A stretch of 64,000 nucleotides of DNA, taken from Melioribacteraceae bacterium. Its GTDB lineage: Bacteria > Bacteroidota > Ignavibacteria > Ignavibacteriales > Melioribacteraceae. Below are positions 26,428 to 34,550 of the stretch, piece after piece (within the stretch, counting starts at the first letter, position 1; each line of letters starts with the position of its first letter). Position numbers and translations under genes: made by a program. Under the pieces are notes generated by a model. It worked only from the letters and a program-made list of their open reading frames with translations, did not search any database and had not been told where the DNA came from. The stretch covers positions 434,001 through 498,000 of the forward strand of contig CP129490.1 of the NCBI GenBank assembly GCA_030584085.1, written 5' to 3'.

Positions 26428-27129
26428 ATGCTAACGATTGAAAAACTAAATACCGGATATGGAAAGAAGCAGATTGTTTACGATGCTTCAATGAATGTTA
26501 ATTCAGGTGAAATTGTTTCTATAATCGGTCCGAATGGAGCGGGGAAGTCGACGATTCTAAAAGCAGTTGCGGGAATAATTAAAACTTGGTCGGGTTCTAT
26601 TAAGTTGGACGGAAAAGAGATTTCAAACAACAGCACTCATAAAAATATTTTAGCCGGTTTAACATACTCACCGCAGGGCAACATTGTTTTCGATGAATTA
26701 AAAGTGATGGAAAATCTTGAATTAGGCGGTTTTCATTTGGATAAGAAGAAATTACGAGAGCGAATCGATTTGGTACTTGAAATATATCCTATTTTGAAAA
26801 AGAGATTAAATCAAATTGCCGGAACATTAAGTGGAGGTGAGCAGCAGATGCTTGCACTTTCCAGAGCATTGATACCGGAACCGAAATTGCTTTTGTTAGA
26901 TGAACCTTCACTTGGTTTAGCACCGAATTTAGTTGAAGAGATTTTCAGCAAGCTTAAAGAGATCAATAAGCAACTCTCCCTTCCGATGTTTATCGTCGAG
27001 CAGAAAGTAAAAGAGATACTAATAATAAGCGATAAAGTTTATTCAGTTAAGCTGGGTAAAATAGCGTTTGACGGGAATCCTTCTGAACTTATAGAGGATA
27101 AAGAAAAGTTAAAAAATCTCTTTCTGTAA
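26428..27129 (+). CDS. livF: Branched-chain amino acid ABC ATPase LivF
   Basis: 233 residues. Walker A G-P-N-G-A-G-K-S-T (34-42), T-Y-S-P-Q-G-N-I-V-F-D in the Q-loop, signature L-S-G-G-E-Q-Q, Walker B L-L-L-L-D-E-P-S. The glutamine E-Q-K replaces the usual switch His region (F-I-V-E-Q), as is normal for LivF. Last gene of the transporter; 126 bp without a visible terminator follow. Confidence 0.94.
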   Translation: MLTIEKLNTGYGKKQIVYDASMNVNSGEIVSIIGPNGAGKSTILKAVAGIIKTWSGSIKLDGKEISNNSTHKNILAGLTYSPQGNIVFDELKVMENLELGGFHLDKKKLRERIDLVLEIYPILKKRLNQIAGTLSGGEQQMLALSRALIPEPKLLLLDEPSLGLAPNLVEEIFSKLKEINKQLSLPMFIVEQKVKEILIISDKVYSVKLGKIAFDGNPSELIEDKEKLKNLFL

Positions 27130-27255
27130 TTAACTCTTAACTTTTATCTAAATACTTTTAGGGAAATTAATAAGATAAATCAGAATTGCTTTTTTGCTAA
27201 AATTTGAAACCAGTTCTTAAAGCTCAACCATCTCAAAATTAATAAACACAAATAA

Positions 27256-27681
27256 ATGAATCACTCAATAAGAGTATTTGCCGTTCTGGATGACGGCAGC
27301 ATAAAAAAACTCGCAAAAAATAAATTTTATAATCTGAACCGTAATGAAAAGGAAGCGACTTTCCCGGAATTTAGTAACCGTAAGGTGAGAATTGCTGAGT
27401 TTATAGTAGAATTAGAAAACCGAAAACCAATTAGAATAATAAGAGAATTCTATAATATTTATTTCTTTGATGACGAAGATAGAATTGATGATGAAGGATT
27501 ACGAGTTCAATTAGATTTGTTGGCGAAAACATTTTTTAAGGAAGATGATGATAAGATTTCGATAAAAGGCAATGTTATCGATGCGACAAATATCTTTTTA
27601 GAAAGGCGAATCGAAACACAGTATAAATGGCATCCGGATGAGAGTATGAAAAACATGTTATATGAAAAAGTATTTAGGTAG
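27256..27681 (+). CDS. Hypothetical protein, small and charged
   Basis: 141 residues; no family recognised. Begins with a short beta-rich stretch (I-R-V-F-A-V-L-D-D-G-S), then an acidic D-D-E-D-R-I-D-D-E-G segment and helical parts. No signal peptide or membrane helix. Codon pattern and length support a real gene, but there is no clear Shine-Dalgarno. It stands alone between livF and the UDG-like gene. Confidence 0.55.
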   Translation: MNHSIRVFAVLDDGSIKKLAKNKFYNLNRNEKEATFPEFSNRKVRIAEFIVELENRKPIRIIREFYNIYFFDDEDRIDDEGLRVQLDLLAKTFFKEDDDKISIKGNVIDATNIFLERRIETQYKWHPDESMKNMLYEKVFR

Positions 27682-27762
27682 TGTCAGTATAAGAGAGACT
27701 CAAAATTAACCGGTTAGAAAGGATAGCTTAAAGAAGTTATATAAAATTTCTTTGGAGAATAT

Positions 27763-28413
27763 ATGAATGTAATATCAGCAGAAGATGTGCTGGAACTAAT
27801 GAAGAGTGATTCATTGCTAACTAGGTATATAGACACTTCGGTTCCGATACCCAGTAATTTTAGAGGTTCAGGAGAAATAAAGATTATCCTTTTAGGTCAA
27901 GATCCTACAGTTCAAAGAGCTGAAAGTAGAAAAGGTGTTAAGACAGTATTAAATCTTGATAAAAACGGTTCGATGAAAAATTATGTTGTAAAAATCTGTG
28001 ATGCACTAGGTATAAAGCTGGATGAAAATGTTTTTGCAACAAACTTAGCAAAAAACTTTTTCGCATCTCCTCCTACATCTATTAAAGAGGTTGATGTTCT
28101 GAGGGAGTCAAAAAAATATTGGCTTCCGTTATTACAAAGTGAGATTAAAGAATTCCCAAAAGCAAAAATAATTTGTTTGGGTGAGCCAGTATTAAATGTA
28201 TTAGTAAAAGAAAACTTTGTTAAGCGAGTAAGATTCTATTGGGATTATACTCAGGACTGGCAAGCAAGAAGTGAGTTCAATTTCAAACGAATTGAAGAAT
28301 ATCAAAATGATCTGGATAGAGTAATTTATCCGCTACCTCATCAACCTTCTCTGAGAAAAAAGTTTTACATAGAAAAGTTGGACGACTATTTAAAATTTAT
28401 TGCTGAGAAATAG
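27763..28413 (+). CDS. Uracil-DNA glycosylase superfamily protein
   Basis: 216 residues. G-Q-D-P-T near residue 45 matches the active-site loop (G-Q-D-P-Y) of uracil-DNA glycosylases, A-T-N-L near 90 sits where the nucleobase-recognition Asn lies, and P-H-Q-P-S-L near 192 matches the H-P-S leucine-loop region. The loop Thr in place of Tyr and the extra insertions make it a divergent member, so the substrate may not be uracil. GGAGAATAT precedes the ATG. Likely a DNA repair or base-excision role; alone in its transcription context. Confidence 0.65.
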   Translation: MNVISAEDVLELMKSDSLLTRYIDTSVPIPSNFRGSGEIKIILLGQDPTVQRAESRKGVKTVLNLDKNGSMKNYVVKICDALGIKLDENVFATNLAKNFFASPPTSIKEVDVLRESKKYWLPLLQSEIKEFPKAKIICLGEPVLNVLVKENFVKRVRFYWDYTQDWQARSEFNFKRIEEYQNDLDRVIYPLPHQPSLRKKFYIEKLDDYLKFIAEK

Positions 28414-28561
28414 ATTGCGAAATTTACTATGGCTGTACTCACGAAACCCTTATGAATACTAAAGTCTATGAGTCTTTGATCTACTTTGTAACTAACTAGA
28501 TAAACTGATTGCATTTGTATTAAACTCATTTACTTTATAAATTATGCTGAAAGTTGACTAC

Positions 28562-28632
28562 TAGTCTACTTTTGAGTATAATTATAAAGTAAAATTTATA
28601 AATACTTTGTAATCTGCTGTGAAAGTAGACTA
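28562..28632 (+). promoter_or_regulatory. Paired inverted arms before the orphan AbiEi gene
   Basis: TAGTCTACTTT at 28562-28572 and its exact complement AAAGTAGACTA at 28622-28632, 49 bp apart; the match extends outward by ACT at one base offset. A related TCTATGAGT/ATCTACTTT cluster lies further up at 28464-28487. The right arm ends 14 bases before the ATG at 28647. This fits two operators for a dimeric autorepressor of AbiEi type. Confidence 0.5.
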
Positions 28633-28646
28633 TGAGTACCATTTAA

Positions 28647-29405
28647 ATGGATAAAATAAATCAATTATTGAGAGAGTGGGAAAGAGGAACTATAAAGTTA
28701 TCTTCTCATTTGCGAGGAATGGGGTATCAGAAAGACCTTCTCAAAAAATATAAAGAAAGTAATTGGCTGGAATCTTTGGGGTACGGGGCATACAAATTAT
28801 CCGGAGATCAGGTTGGATGGTATAGCGGAATAGAGGCTTTGCAAAATCAAAAGTCCAGTAATATACATCCGGGAGGTAAAAGTGCACTTGAATTAAAAGG
28901 CTATGCTCATTACATCAGACATGGCGAACAAAGTATAAGAATATTTGGAAACCACAAAGAAAACTTACCAGCATGGTTTAAAAATCAAGAGTGGAGCAAA
29001 TCTATAACATTTACTCAAACTAAGTTGTTCGACTATAATGATGGAGAATTATATACAATTGTAACATTGGAAGGAGTTGAGCTTAAAATCTCAATACCTG
29101 AAATGGCAGTTATGGAATTGCTATTTGAAATACCTAAGAATCAAACATTTGATGAAGCAGTAAAAATAATGGAAAACTTAATGACCCTAAGACCGAAAAA
29201 AGTACAGTACCTGCTTGAGAATTGTAACTCTGTAAAAGTAAAACGAATATTTATGTGGATGGCTGAGAAACTAGATCACAATTGGGTAGTCGACCTTGAT
29301 ATAACAAGAATAGATTTCGGTAAAGGAGATAGAATGATAGTCAGAGACGGAACATTTAATAAAAAGTATGGAATCACTGTGCCGCGAGAATATAAAAGTT
29401 GGTAG
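28647..29405 (+). CDS. AbiEi-family antitoxin without a toxin partner
   Basis: 252 residues. The N-terminal winged helix (I-N-Q-L-L-R-E-W, then L-E-S-L-G-Y-G-A-Y-K-L-S) and the following G-K-S-A-L-E-L-K-G-Y-A-H-Y-I domain match the AbiEi_3 branch of type IV antitoxins. A nucleotidyltransferase toxin would be expected right after it, but 29406-29676 has no such gene, only a ~44-codon frame at 29421 with no recognisable motif. The gene is thus either an orphan antitoxin, a free-standing repressor, or an anti-toxin decoy against invading AbiE elements. Confidence 0.75.
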   Translation: MDKINQLLREWERGTIKLSSHLRGMGYQKDLLKKYKESNWLESLGYGAYKLSGDQVGWYSGIEALQNQKSSNIHPGGKSALELKGYAHYIRHGEQSIRIFGNHKENLPAWFKNQEWSKSITFTQTKLFDYNDGELYTIVTLEGVELKISIPEMAVMELLFEIPKNQTFDEAVKIMENLMTLRPKKVQYLLENCNSVKVKRIFMWMAEKLDHNWVVDLDITRIDFGKGDRMIVRDGTFNKKYGITVPREYKSW

Positions 29406-29607
29406 TCAGTTAATAGTCACTATGAATTTCAAATCATTCATCTTCATTGACCGGATTAACTGTTGCGAAGTCGAAAGTCTTCTCCGCCGAGATTATTTCA
29501 AATACAAAAACGGTGAAGTTAAACCTTTTAGATCATTCCCAATTTTATACTGAGTTACTTAAGTGATAAAAATATGCTTACTAATCGAAGTTCAATAATT
29601 TTTTTAC

Positions 29608-29656
29608 TTGACAAATCATGTTTCAGAAGTTATATTTGTTAGTGAGCGATAACAAA
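29608..29656 (+). promoter_or_regulatory. Promoter with overlapping palindromic operator for the TetR gene
   Basis: TTGACA at 29608-29613, a 17-bp spacer, then TATATTTG at 29631-29638, which fits both a sigma-70 -10 and the Bacteroidota TAnnTTTG form. A perfect inverted repeat TTTGTTA-N8-TAACAAA (29635-29656) overlaps the -10 and the start point, ideal for repression by the TetR protein encoded 20 bp downstream. Confidence 0.75.
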
Positions 29657-29676
29657 CAATTTTTTTTGGATAGATT

Positions 29677-30261
29677 ATGGCACGTTTAACAACAGAAGAA
29701 AGACAAAAAACAATTATTGATGAAGCAATAAATATAATTCATGAGGGGGGATACGAATCTTTATCAATTCGTGAATTAGCCGGTAAAGTTAAGATTAGTG
29801 AACCGGCTATTTATCGTCACTTTTTGAATAAAGAAGATATTATATTGGGGATATTATCCCGTATTGGAGAGTTCGATCATAAACTTGAAGCTCACTTAGA
29901 CAACGGAAAAATAGCAGCAGATAAGTTAAGACGGTTTATCCAGTTTCATTTCGATTTTCTGCAAAAAAATAAAGAAATGACCTCGGTTCTTTTTTCAGAA
30001 GATATCTTTAACCAGAGCGACCTTTTGAAACAAAAACTTATGAAAATAATTAAATACCGGAAGAGTTTACTTACATCAATTGTCGATCAAGGAAAAGCCG
30101 AGAATAACTTTAAAAGCATTGAAACAGGTGATATAGTTACGATGATTTTAGGATTTATTCGTTTAACAGTTTTGGAATGGCGGCTCGGGGGTTTTGGATT
30201 TAATCTCTCGAGTAAAGGTGATAAAATTTTTAGTACAATAACGGAAATGATCGGGAAATAA
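29677..30261 (+). CDS. TetR-family transcription regulator
   Basis: 194 residues. TetR N-terminal HTH (about 1-50): I-I-D-E-A-I-N-I-I, then G-G-Y-E-S-L-S-I-R-E-L-A and S-E-P-A-I-Y-R-H-F. The C-terminal ligand domain is helical (Q-F-H-F-D-F-L-Q region). It lies directly behind a promoter whose -10 overlaps a palindrome, so it likely represses itself and the exporter operon that follows. The ligand is unknown; lipid or hydrophobic compounds are likely given the downstream MMPL gene. Confidence 0.9.
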   Translation: MARLTTEERQKTIIDEAINIIHEGGYESLSIRELAGKVKISEPAIYRHFLNKEDIILGILSRIGEFDHKLEAHLDNGKIAADKLRRFIQFHFDFLQKNKEMTSVLFSEDIFNQSDLLKQKLMKIIKYRKSLLTSIVDQGKAENNFKSIETGDIVTMILGFIRLTVLEWRLGGFGFNLSSKGDKIFSTITEMIGK

Positions 30262-30283
30262 TTTTTTTTGCATTATAAAGTTA

Positions 30284-30295
30284 GTTAACGTTAAC
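30284..30295 (+). promoter_or_regulatory. Perfect palindrome GTTAACGTTAAC before the second TetR gene
   Basis: A self-complementary 12-mer ending 12 bases before the GTG/ATG start region of the second TetR gene. TetR operators often take this form. It is unlike the TTTGTTA-N8-TAACAAA operator of the first TetR gene apart from the shared GTTA/TAAC half-site, suggesting two related but distinct regulators. Confidence 0.5.
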
Positions 30296-30307
30296 CAATT
30301 TAGTGAA

Positions 30308-30898
30308 GTGATGACTAAAAAAGAAATTCAAAAATATCTAGCAGAAAGGTTTCAAGCTGAAGGTTTTCAAAATATTCCCGTTGACGAGATAGCATCGGAG
30401 CTTAAGATTAGTAAAAAAACTATCTATACAGAATTTGAAAACAAATATATGTTAATTGATAACACTATATCGAAGATGCTTAACGAAGCTTATGGTGATG
30501 TAATTTATATCGTGGCAAATGAATCTCCATTCATTGAAAAGTTCTATACAATATTTGACATCGTCAAAAAAAATCTAAAGGCCTTTGATGATATTTCGCT
30601 TTTAGAGTTGAAACGCTCTTATCCCGAAATCTGGATTAAGGTTGCACGGTTTCGTAAATACAATATCATACCGCTGCTTCGTTTGTTGATAACTAGCGGA
30701 ATAAAAAAAGGCGTGCTCAACGATTACCCGGCAGAACTTTATCTCAAACTAATCTACGGTGCAATAACCGAAGTTACCAGAAGGAATACTAAACATTTTG
30801 AATGCGAACTTGATCAGTTACTGAAGATCGTTCTGAACGGCGCTCTTACCAAGAAAGGAAAGAGATTTTTAAACTATAAGTTAGTTCCACTAAACTAA
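30308..30898 (+). CDS. TetR-family transcription regulator, second copy
   Basis: 196 residues from the GTG at 30308; the ATG at 30311 is equally plausible. Divergent TetR HTH (about 1-50): I-P-V-D-E-I-A-S-E-L-K-I-S-K-K-T-I-Y-T-E-F-E. The C-terminal helical domain has K-R-S-Y-P-E-I-W in the middle, as in TetR_C proteins associated with efflux genes. It is 12 bp ahead of the MMPL exporter. Two TetR genes in series suggest layered control of the exporter operon. Confidence 0.85.
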   Translation: MMTKKEIQKYLAERFQAEGFQNIPVDEIASELKISKKTIYTEFENKYMLIDNTISKMLNEAYGDVIYIVANESPFIEKFYTIFDIVKKNLKAFDDISLLELKRSYPEIWIKVARFRKYNIIPLLRLLITSGIKKGVLNDYPAELYLKLIYGAITEVTRRNTKHFECELDQLLKIVLNGALTKKGKRFLNYKLVPLN

Positions 30899-30910
30899 AA
30901 CGAGTAAAAT

Positions 30911-33217
30911 ATGAAATGCCCTAAAAACAAACACTTAATCGGATCTATAATTGCTCTTGTATTAATTCTAATTATATCCCTGTTTTTCATGGATAGAATG
31001 ATAGAAAATTCGAGAATGGAAACCGATCTTGATGAATATATGCCGTATGATCATCCCGCATTTGTTTTCAGTGATCAAGCCGAAGAGATATTCGATATTA
31101 ATGACGGTATATTGATCGCGGTCGAAAATAAAGCAGGAATATATAATCCCTCTACATTAAAGAAAATAAAAGATCTTACTCGCGAACTTCAAAAGATGGA
31201 GGAGATTAATAAAGATGATGTTACTTCACTGTATACTGCTGAAAATATTGTCGGAACCGAAGGGAGTCTGGATGTAAAAGATTTTTACGATAAGATTCCT
31301 CAAACCGAAGAAGAATTAAAGCAATTGCAATCGGATGTTCGAAGCAATGATATGGTTTTTAAGCGAATTGTATCGGAAAATGAAAAGATAGCGCTCATTG
31401 TTGCGGCAATAGATGATGATGTTTTTACAATCGAATTTTATCATGAGGTATTGAATTTAGCGCATTCTTATGAAGGACCCGAAAAGCTACATGTAGCTGG
31501 CGTTCCGATAGTTGAAGGAACTCTTGCTTATCTCGCCCCGAAAGATATGATGATAATGGTGCCTATTGTAATAGTTGTTATAATACTTGTGCTTTATTTT
31601 GTTATGCGAAGTGTAAGAAATACGATCTTCACCTTACTCGTAGTTCTATTTAGCACAATTTGGGCTTTCGGATTAATGGCGGTTATCGGGATTCCTATTT
31701 ACTCGGTTTCGACAATGATGCCAGTTATGCTTATTGCAATAGGTGTTGCGGATGGCATCCACCTTTATAGCCATCTTGATCTCTATCTATTTGAGCATCC
31801 CGATGCAAATAAGTTAGATGCAGTAAAAGACATGATCAAAGAGATGTGGAAACCGATTGTCATGACTTCCGTTACAACAGCAGTCGGATTTATCTCGCTT
31901 TTGACATCCGAAGTCTATCCAATCAAATATTTTGGATTGTTTACTGCATTCGGAGTCATGATGGCAATGGTATTTTCGCTTGTTTTGATTCCTGCTGCAA
32001 TAATTGTATTCGGATTGCCGAGAAGAAAAGTTCATCATGAAAAATCAAAAGAAGAAAGCGGAAAATTCTCCTATAAGTTTGCCGAGTGGACGGTAAAATT
32101 CAAGCTTCTTGTAATTTCGGTTACCGCTTTTATTATAGTTGTCTCGGTAATTGAGATAAATGAAGTTTGGATCAACTCAAGTTTTCTCGACAAGTTTGAA
32201 AAAGACAGCGATATAGTTCAAACAGATGCATTTATAAATCAACACTTCGGCGGTACAAATACACTAAATGTGATTCTCGATTCGGATGAACACGATAAAT
32301 TCAAAGAACCTGAAGTTCAACGGTTAATCGACAAAATGCAGAAAGACGTCGAATCGATTGATGTGGTAGGTAATTCATTTTCATTGGCGGATTACATAAA
32401 AAGAATGAACAAAGTAATGAACGCTGATAATGATGCCTATAACACCATACCCGAGTCCCAAAATTTGATTGCTCAATATCTACTTCTTTACGAAATGTCC
32501 GGCGACCCGGATAATCTTTGGAAAGTTGTCGACTACGATTACAAAAAGGCAAATGTGAATGTTCAACTAAAGAGTGATAATTCGAAAGAAGTAAACCGCG
32601 CAATTGAAAAACTCGATGAGTATAAAGATGATTTCGCAAACTATAATATAAATATTGAATATGCCGGATCGGGTTATAAAGCTCTCGTATTTACCGATCT
32701 TATTTTGGAAGGACAGATTAACAGCCTTCTCCTTTCATTGTTAATTATAATTGTACTTCTTTCAATTATGTTCAAGAAAATCTCAATCGGCTTAATCGGG
32801 TCCATCCCAATCACTATAACTGCAATCATCAGTTTCGGACTGATGGGAATATTCAACATACCTTTAAGCACAACAACGGCATTAATTTCAAGTATTGCGG
32901 TTGGTATAGGAATTGACTACGCGGTTCACTTTATCGAGAGATATAAAATTTACGCGCTCGAATCGGGGGATAAAGAATTAACAATTAAAGAAACGATGCA
33001 TCATTCCGGAAGAGCAATAAGCTTTAATGCTGTTGTAGTGATAGCAGGTTTCTTAGTCCTATTGTTTTCCGTATTTCCGCCAAACAGATCTCTTGGTGCG
33101 TTAGTCTCCCTCAATATGTTTACAAGCTTCATCGGTACAGTTACAATAATGTTCTTAGTTCTTTATAAATCAAACGTGTATTTCAAAAAGAAAAGGAATG
33201 CTGATGAGAACAAATAA
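30911..33217 (+). CDS. MMPL/RND-superfamily exporter
   Basis: 768 residues with two six-helix halves, each after a large periplasmic loop. An N-terminal helix (10-30) is followed by loop 1. The proton-relay blocks are I-G-V-A-D-G-I-H-L in the first half and G-I-G-I-D-Y-A-V-H-F in the second, each with an Asp in the membrane as in MMPL transporters of lipids and hydrophobic compounds. It overlaps the next gene by 20 bp. The following periplasmic, LolA-like and barrel proteins suggest that a lipid is moved through the envelope. Confidence 0.92.
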   Translation: MKCPKNKHLIGSIIALVLILIISLFFMDRMIENSRMETDLDEYMPYDHPAFVFSDQAEEIFDINDGILIAVENKAGIYNPSTLKKIKDLTRELQKMEEINKDDVTSLYTAENIVGTEGSLDVKDFYDKIPQTEEELKQLQSDVRSNDMVFKRIVSENEKIALIVAAIDDDVFTIEFYHEVLNLAHSYEGPEKLHVAGVPIVEGTLAYLAPKDMMIMVPIVIVVIILVLYFVMRSVRNTIFTLLVVLFSTIWAFGLMAVIGIPIYSVSTMMPVMLIAIGVADGIHLYSHLDLYLFEHPDANKLDAVKDMIKEMWKPIVMTSVTTAVGFISLLTSEVYPIKYFGLFTAFGVMMAMVFSLVLIPAAIIVFGLPRRKVHHEKSKEESGKFSYKFAEWTVKFKLLVISVTAFIIVVSVIEINEVWINSSFLDKFEKDSDIVQTDAFINQHFGGTNTLNVILDSDEHDKFKEPEVQRLIDKMQKDVESIDVVGNSFSLADYIKRMNKVMNADNDAYNTIPESQNLIAQYLLLYEMSGDPDNLWKVVDYDYKKANVNVQLKSDNSKEVNRAIEKLDEYKDDFANYNINIEYAGSGYKALVFTDLILEGQINSLLLSLLIIIVLLSIMFKKISIGLIGSIPITITAIISFGLMGIFNIPLSTTTALISSIAVGIGIDYAVHFIERYKIYALESGDKELTIKETMHHSGRAISFNAVVVIAGFLVLLFSVFPPNRSLGALVSLNMFTSFIGTVTIMFLVLYKSNVYFKKKRNADENK

Positions 33218-33773
33218 GAATCAAAATATTATTAGAACTATATGCCGGTTAGTGGTAATGATTTGCTTTATATCGCTTTCGGTAAGCGCTCAGGTTGAAA
33301 TAAATAAAATTCCGCCTGAAGTATTTTTGGATAAAGAAAACGGCGGAAATATTGATGGATCTTCATGGTTAAGTAAGAGACTAAAAGGAAAAATCAATTT
33401 GCTTTTATACGTTGCGCCCGATCAACAGAGCAATGTCCAAAAATTTCTTGAAATGATCGACAAACGGAATTATAGTAAGGATAAATTTCAAGTAACGCTT
33501 ATACTAAACACCGAAGCAACTTGGATTCCCAATTCAATTATTGAAGGTAAAGTAAGAGGTAAAGCTAAAGAAGATACAACAAAAATTTATGTGCTCGATA
33601 AAAATGAAGTAGTATTGAACAAATGGGAGTTGTCCGGAGATAATCCGAATATTCTTCTAATTAGTGATAACGGTGTGGTTGTCTCTCTTTATTCGGATGA
33701 ATTAAAGGAAGAGGTTGAAAACGAATTACTGAGCAGAATAGAATTACAAATAAATAAAGGAGAATCAAAATGA
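33198..33773 (+). CDS. Periplasmic thioredoxin-like protein, YtfJ-type
   Basis: 191 residues (a second in-frame ATG lies at 33204). Signal peptide to about residue 31 (S-V-S-A-Q). The mature part has L-L-L-Y-V-A-P near 67, a T-W-I-P-N-S segment, then I-Y-V-L-D-K-N and W-E-L-S-G, followed by L-I-S-D-N-G-V-V, close to the layout of YtfJ-family proteins with a thioredoxin-like fold. There is no CxxC, so it is not a redox enzyme. Stop and next start overlap by 4 bp (ATGA), tying it to the LolA-like gene. Confidence 0.6.
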   Translation: MLMRTNKNQNIIRTICRLVVMICFISLSVSAQVEINKIPPEVFLDKENGGNIDGSSWLSKRLKGKINLLLYVAPDQQSNVQKFLEMIDKRNYSKDKFQVTLILNTEATWIPNSIIEGKVRGKAKEDTTKIYVLDKNEVVLNKWELSGDNPNILLISDNGVVVSLYSDELKEEVENELLSRIELQINKGESK

Positions 33774-34549
33774 AACTCACAAAAATAATAATGACATTAC
33801 TGGTATTTGCCCTTGGAATGACGATACATGCCCAGGAAAATTTAACCGGACAGAAAATCGTCGAAAACGTTTATTACCGTGAAACCGGTGAAGATGCTAC
33901 ATCAGAATTAACTATGACACTGATCAATTCACGCGGTGATGAAAGAGTCCGTGAAATTCAGCAATTCAGCAAAGACTATGGTAAAGAAGAAAAAAGTATA
34001 ATGTTCTTTCTTTCACCTGCTGATGTGCGAAATACTTCATTCATGAACTGGAGTTATGATGAAGAAGGCAAAGATGATGATCAGTGGATTTATCTCCCTG
34101 CGCTTAAAAAAGTTAAGCGAATTTCAAGCGACAGTAAAAGCGATTACTTTATGGGATCAGACTTTACATATGATGATCTCGGAGACCGTCATCCATCAGA
34201 AGATACTCATAAACTTATACGTGAGGAAAAACTTAATGGAGAGGAATGCTATGTAATTGAAAGCATTCCAAAAGAAGAAAACTATATGTATTCGAAAACA
34301 TTTGTATGGGTAAGTAAAGACAAATGGATCGGACTAAAAAAGGAGTTTTATGACGAAGACGGGGATCATCTAAAGAATCTTACCGTCGAAAAGTATGATA
34401 AGATTGACGGTTTTTGGACGATACTTCATTCTGAAATGCACAATATTCAAAAAGATCACAAAACTATAATGAAACTAAAAGAGGTAAAACTGAACACCGG
34501 CATTGATGATAGCATGTTTACAGAAAGAATGATGAAGCGAGGTATCTAA
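33770..34549 (+). CDS. LolA-like outer-membrane lipoprotein-sorting family protein
   Basis: 259 residues with a cleavable signal peptide (ending H-A-Q near 22). The mature protein fits the PF17131-type LolA-like family found with MMPL exporters: L-T-M-T-L-I-N-S-R-G, then I-M-F-F-L-S-P-A-D-V-R, W-I-Y-L-P-A-L-K-K-V-K-R-I and M-G-S-D-F-T-Y-D-D. A hydrophobic cavity for a lipid or acyl chain is expected, so it likely shuttles the exporter's cargo across the periplasm. One base separates it from the barrel protein gene. Confidence 0.85.
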   Translation: MKLTKIIMTLLVFALGMTIHAQENLTGQKIVENVYYRETGEDATSELTMTLINSRGDERVREIQQFSKDYGKEEKSIMFFLSPADVRNTSFMNWSYDEEGKDDDQWIYLPALKKVKRISSDSKSDYFMGSDFTYDDLGDRHPSEDTHKLIREEKLNGEECYVIESIPKEENYMYSKTFVWVSKDKWIGLKKEFYDEDGDHLKNLTVEKYDKIDGFWTILHSEMHNIQKDHKTIMKLKEVKLNTGIDDSMFTERMMKRGI

Positions 34550-34550
34550 A

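Noticed and set aside
29368-29553. Possible toxin gene after the orphan AbiEi
   Set aside because: The frame overlaps the antitoxin end, is only ~60 codons, and lacks any nucleotidyltransferase motif.
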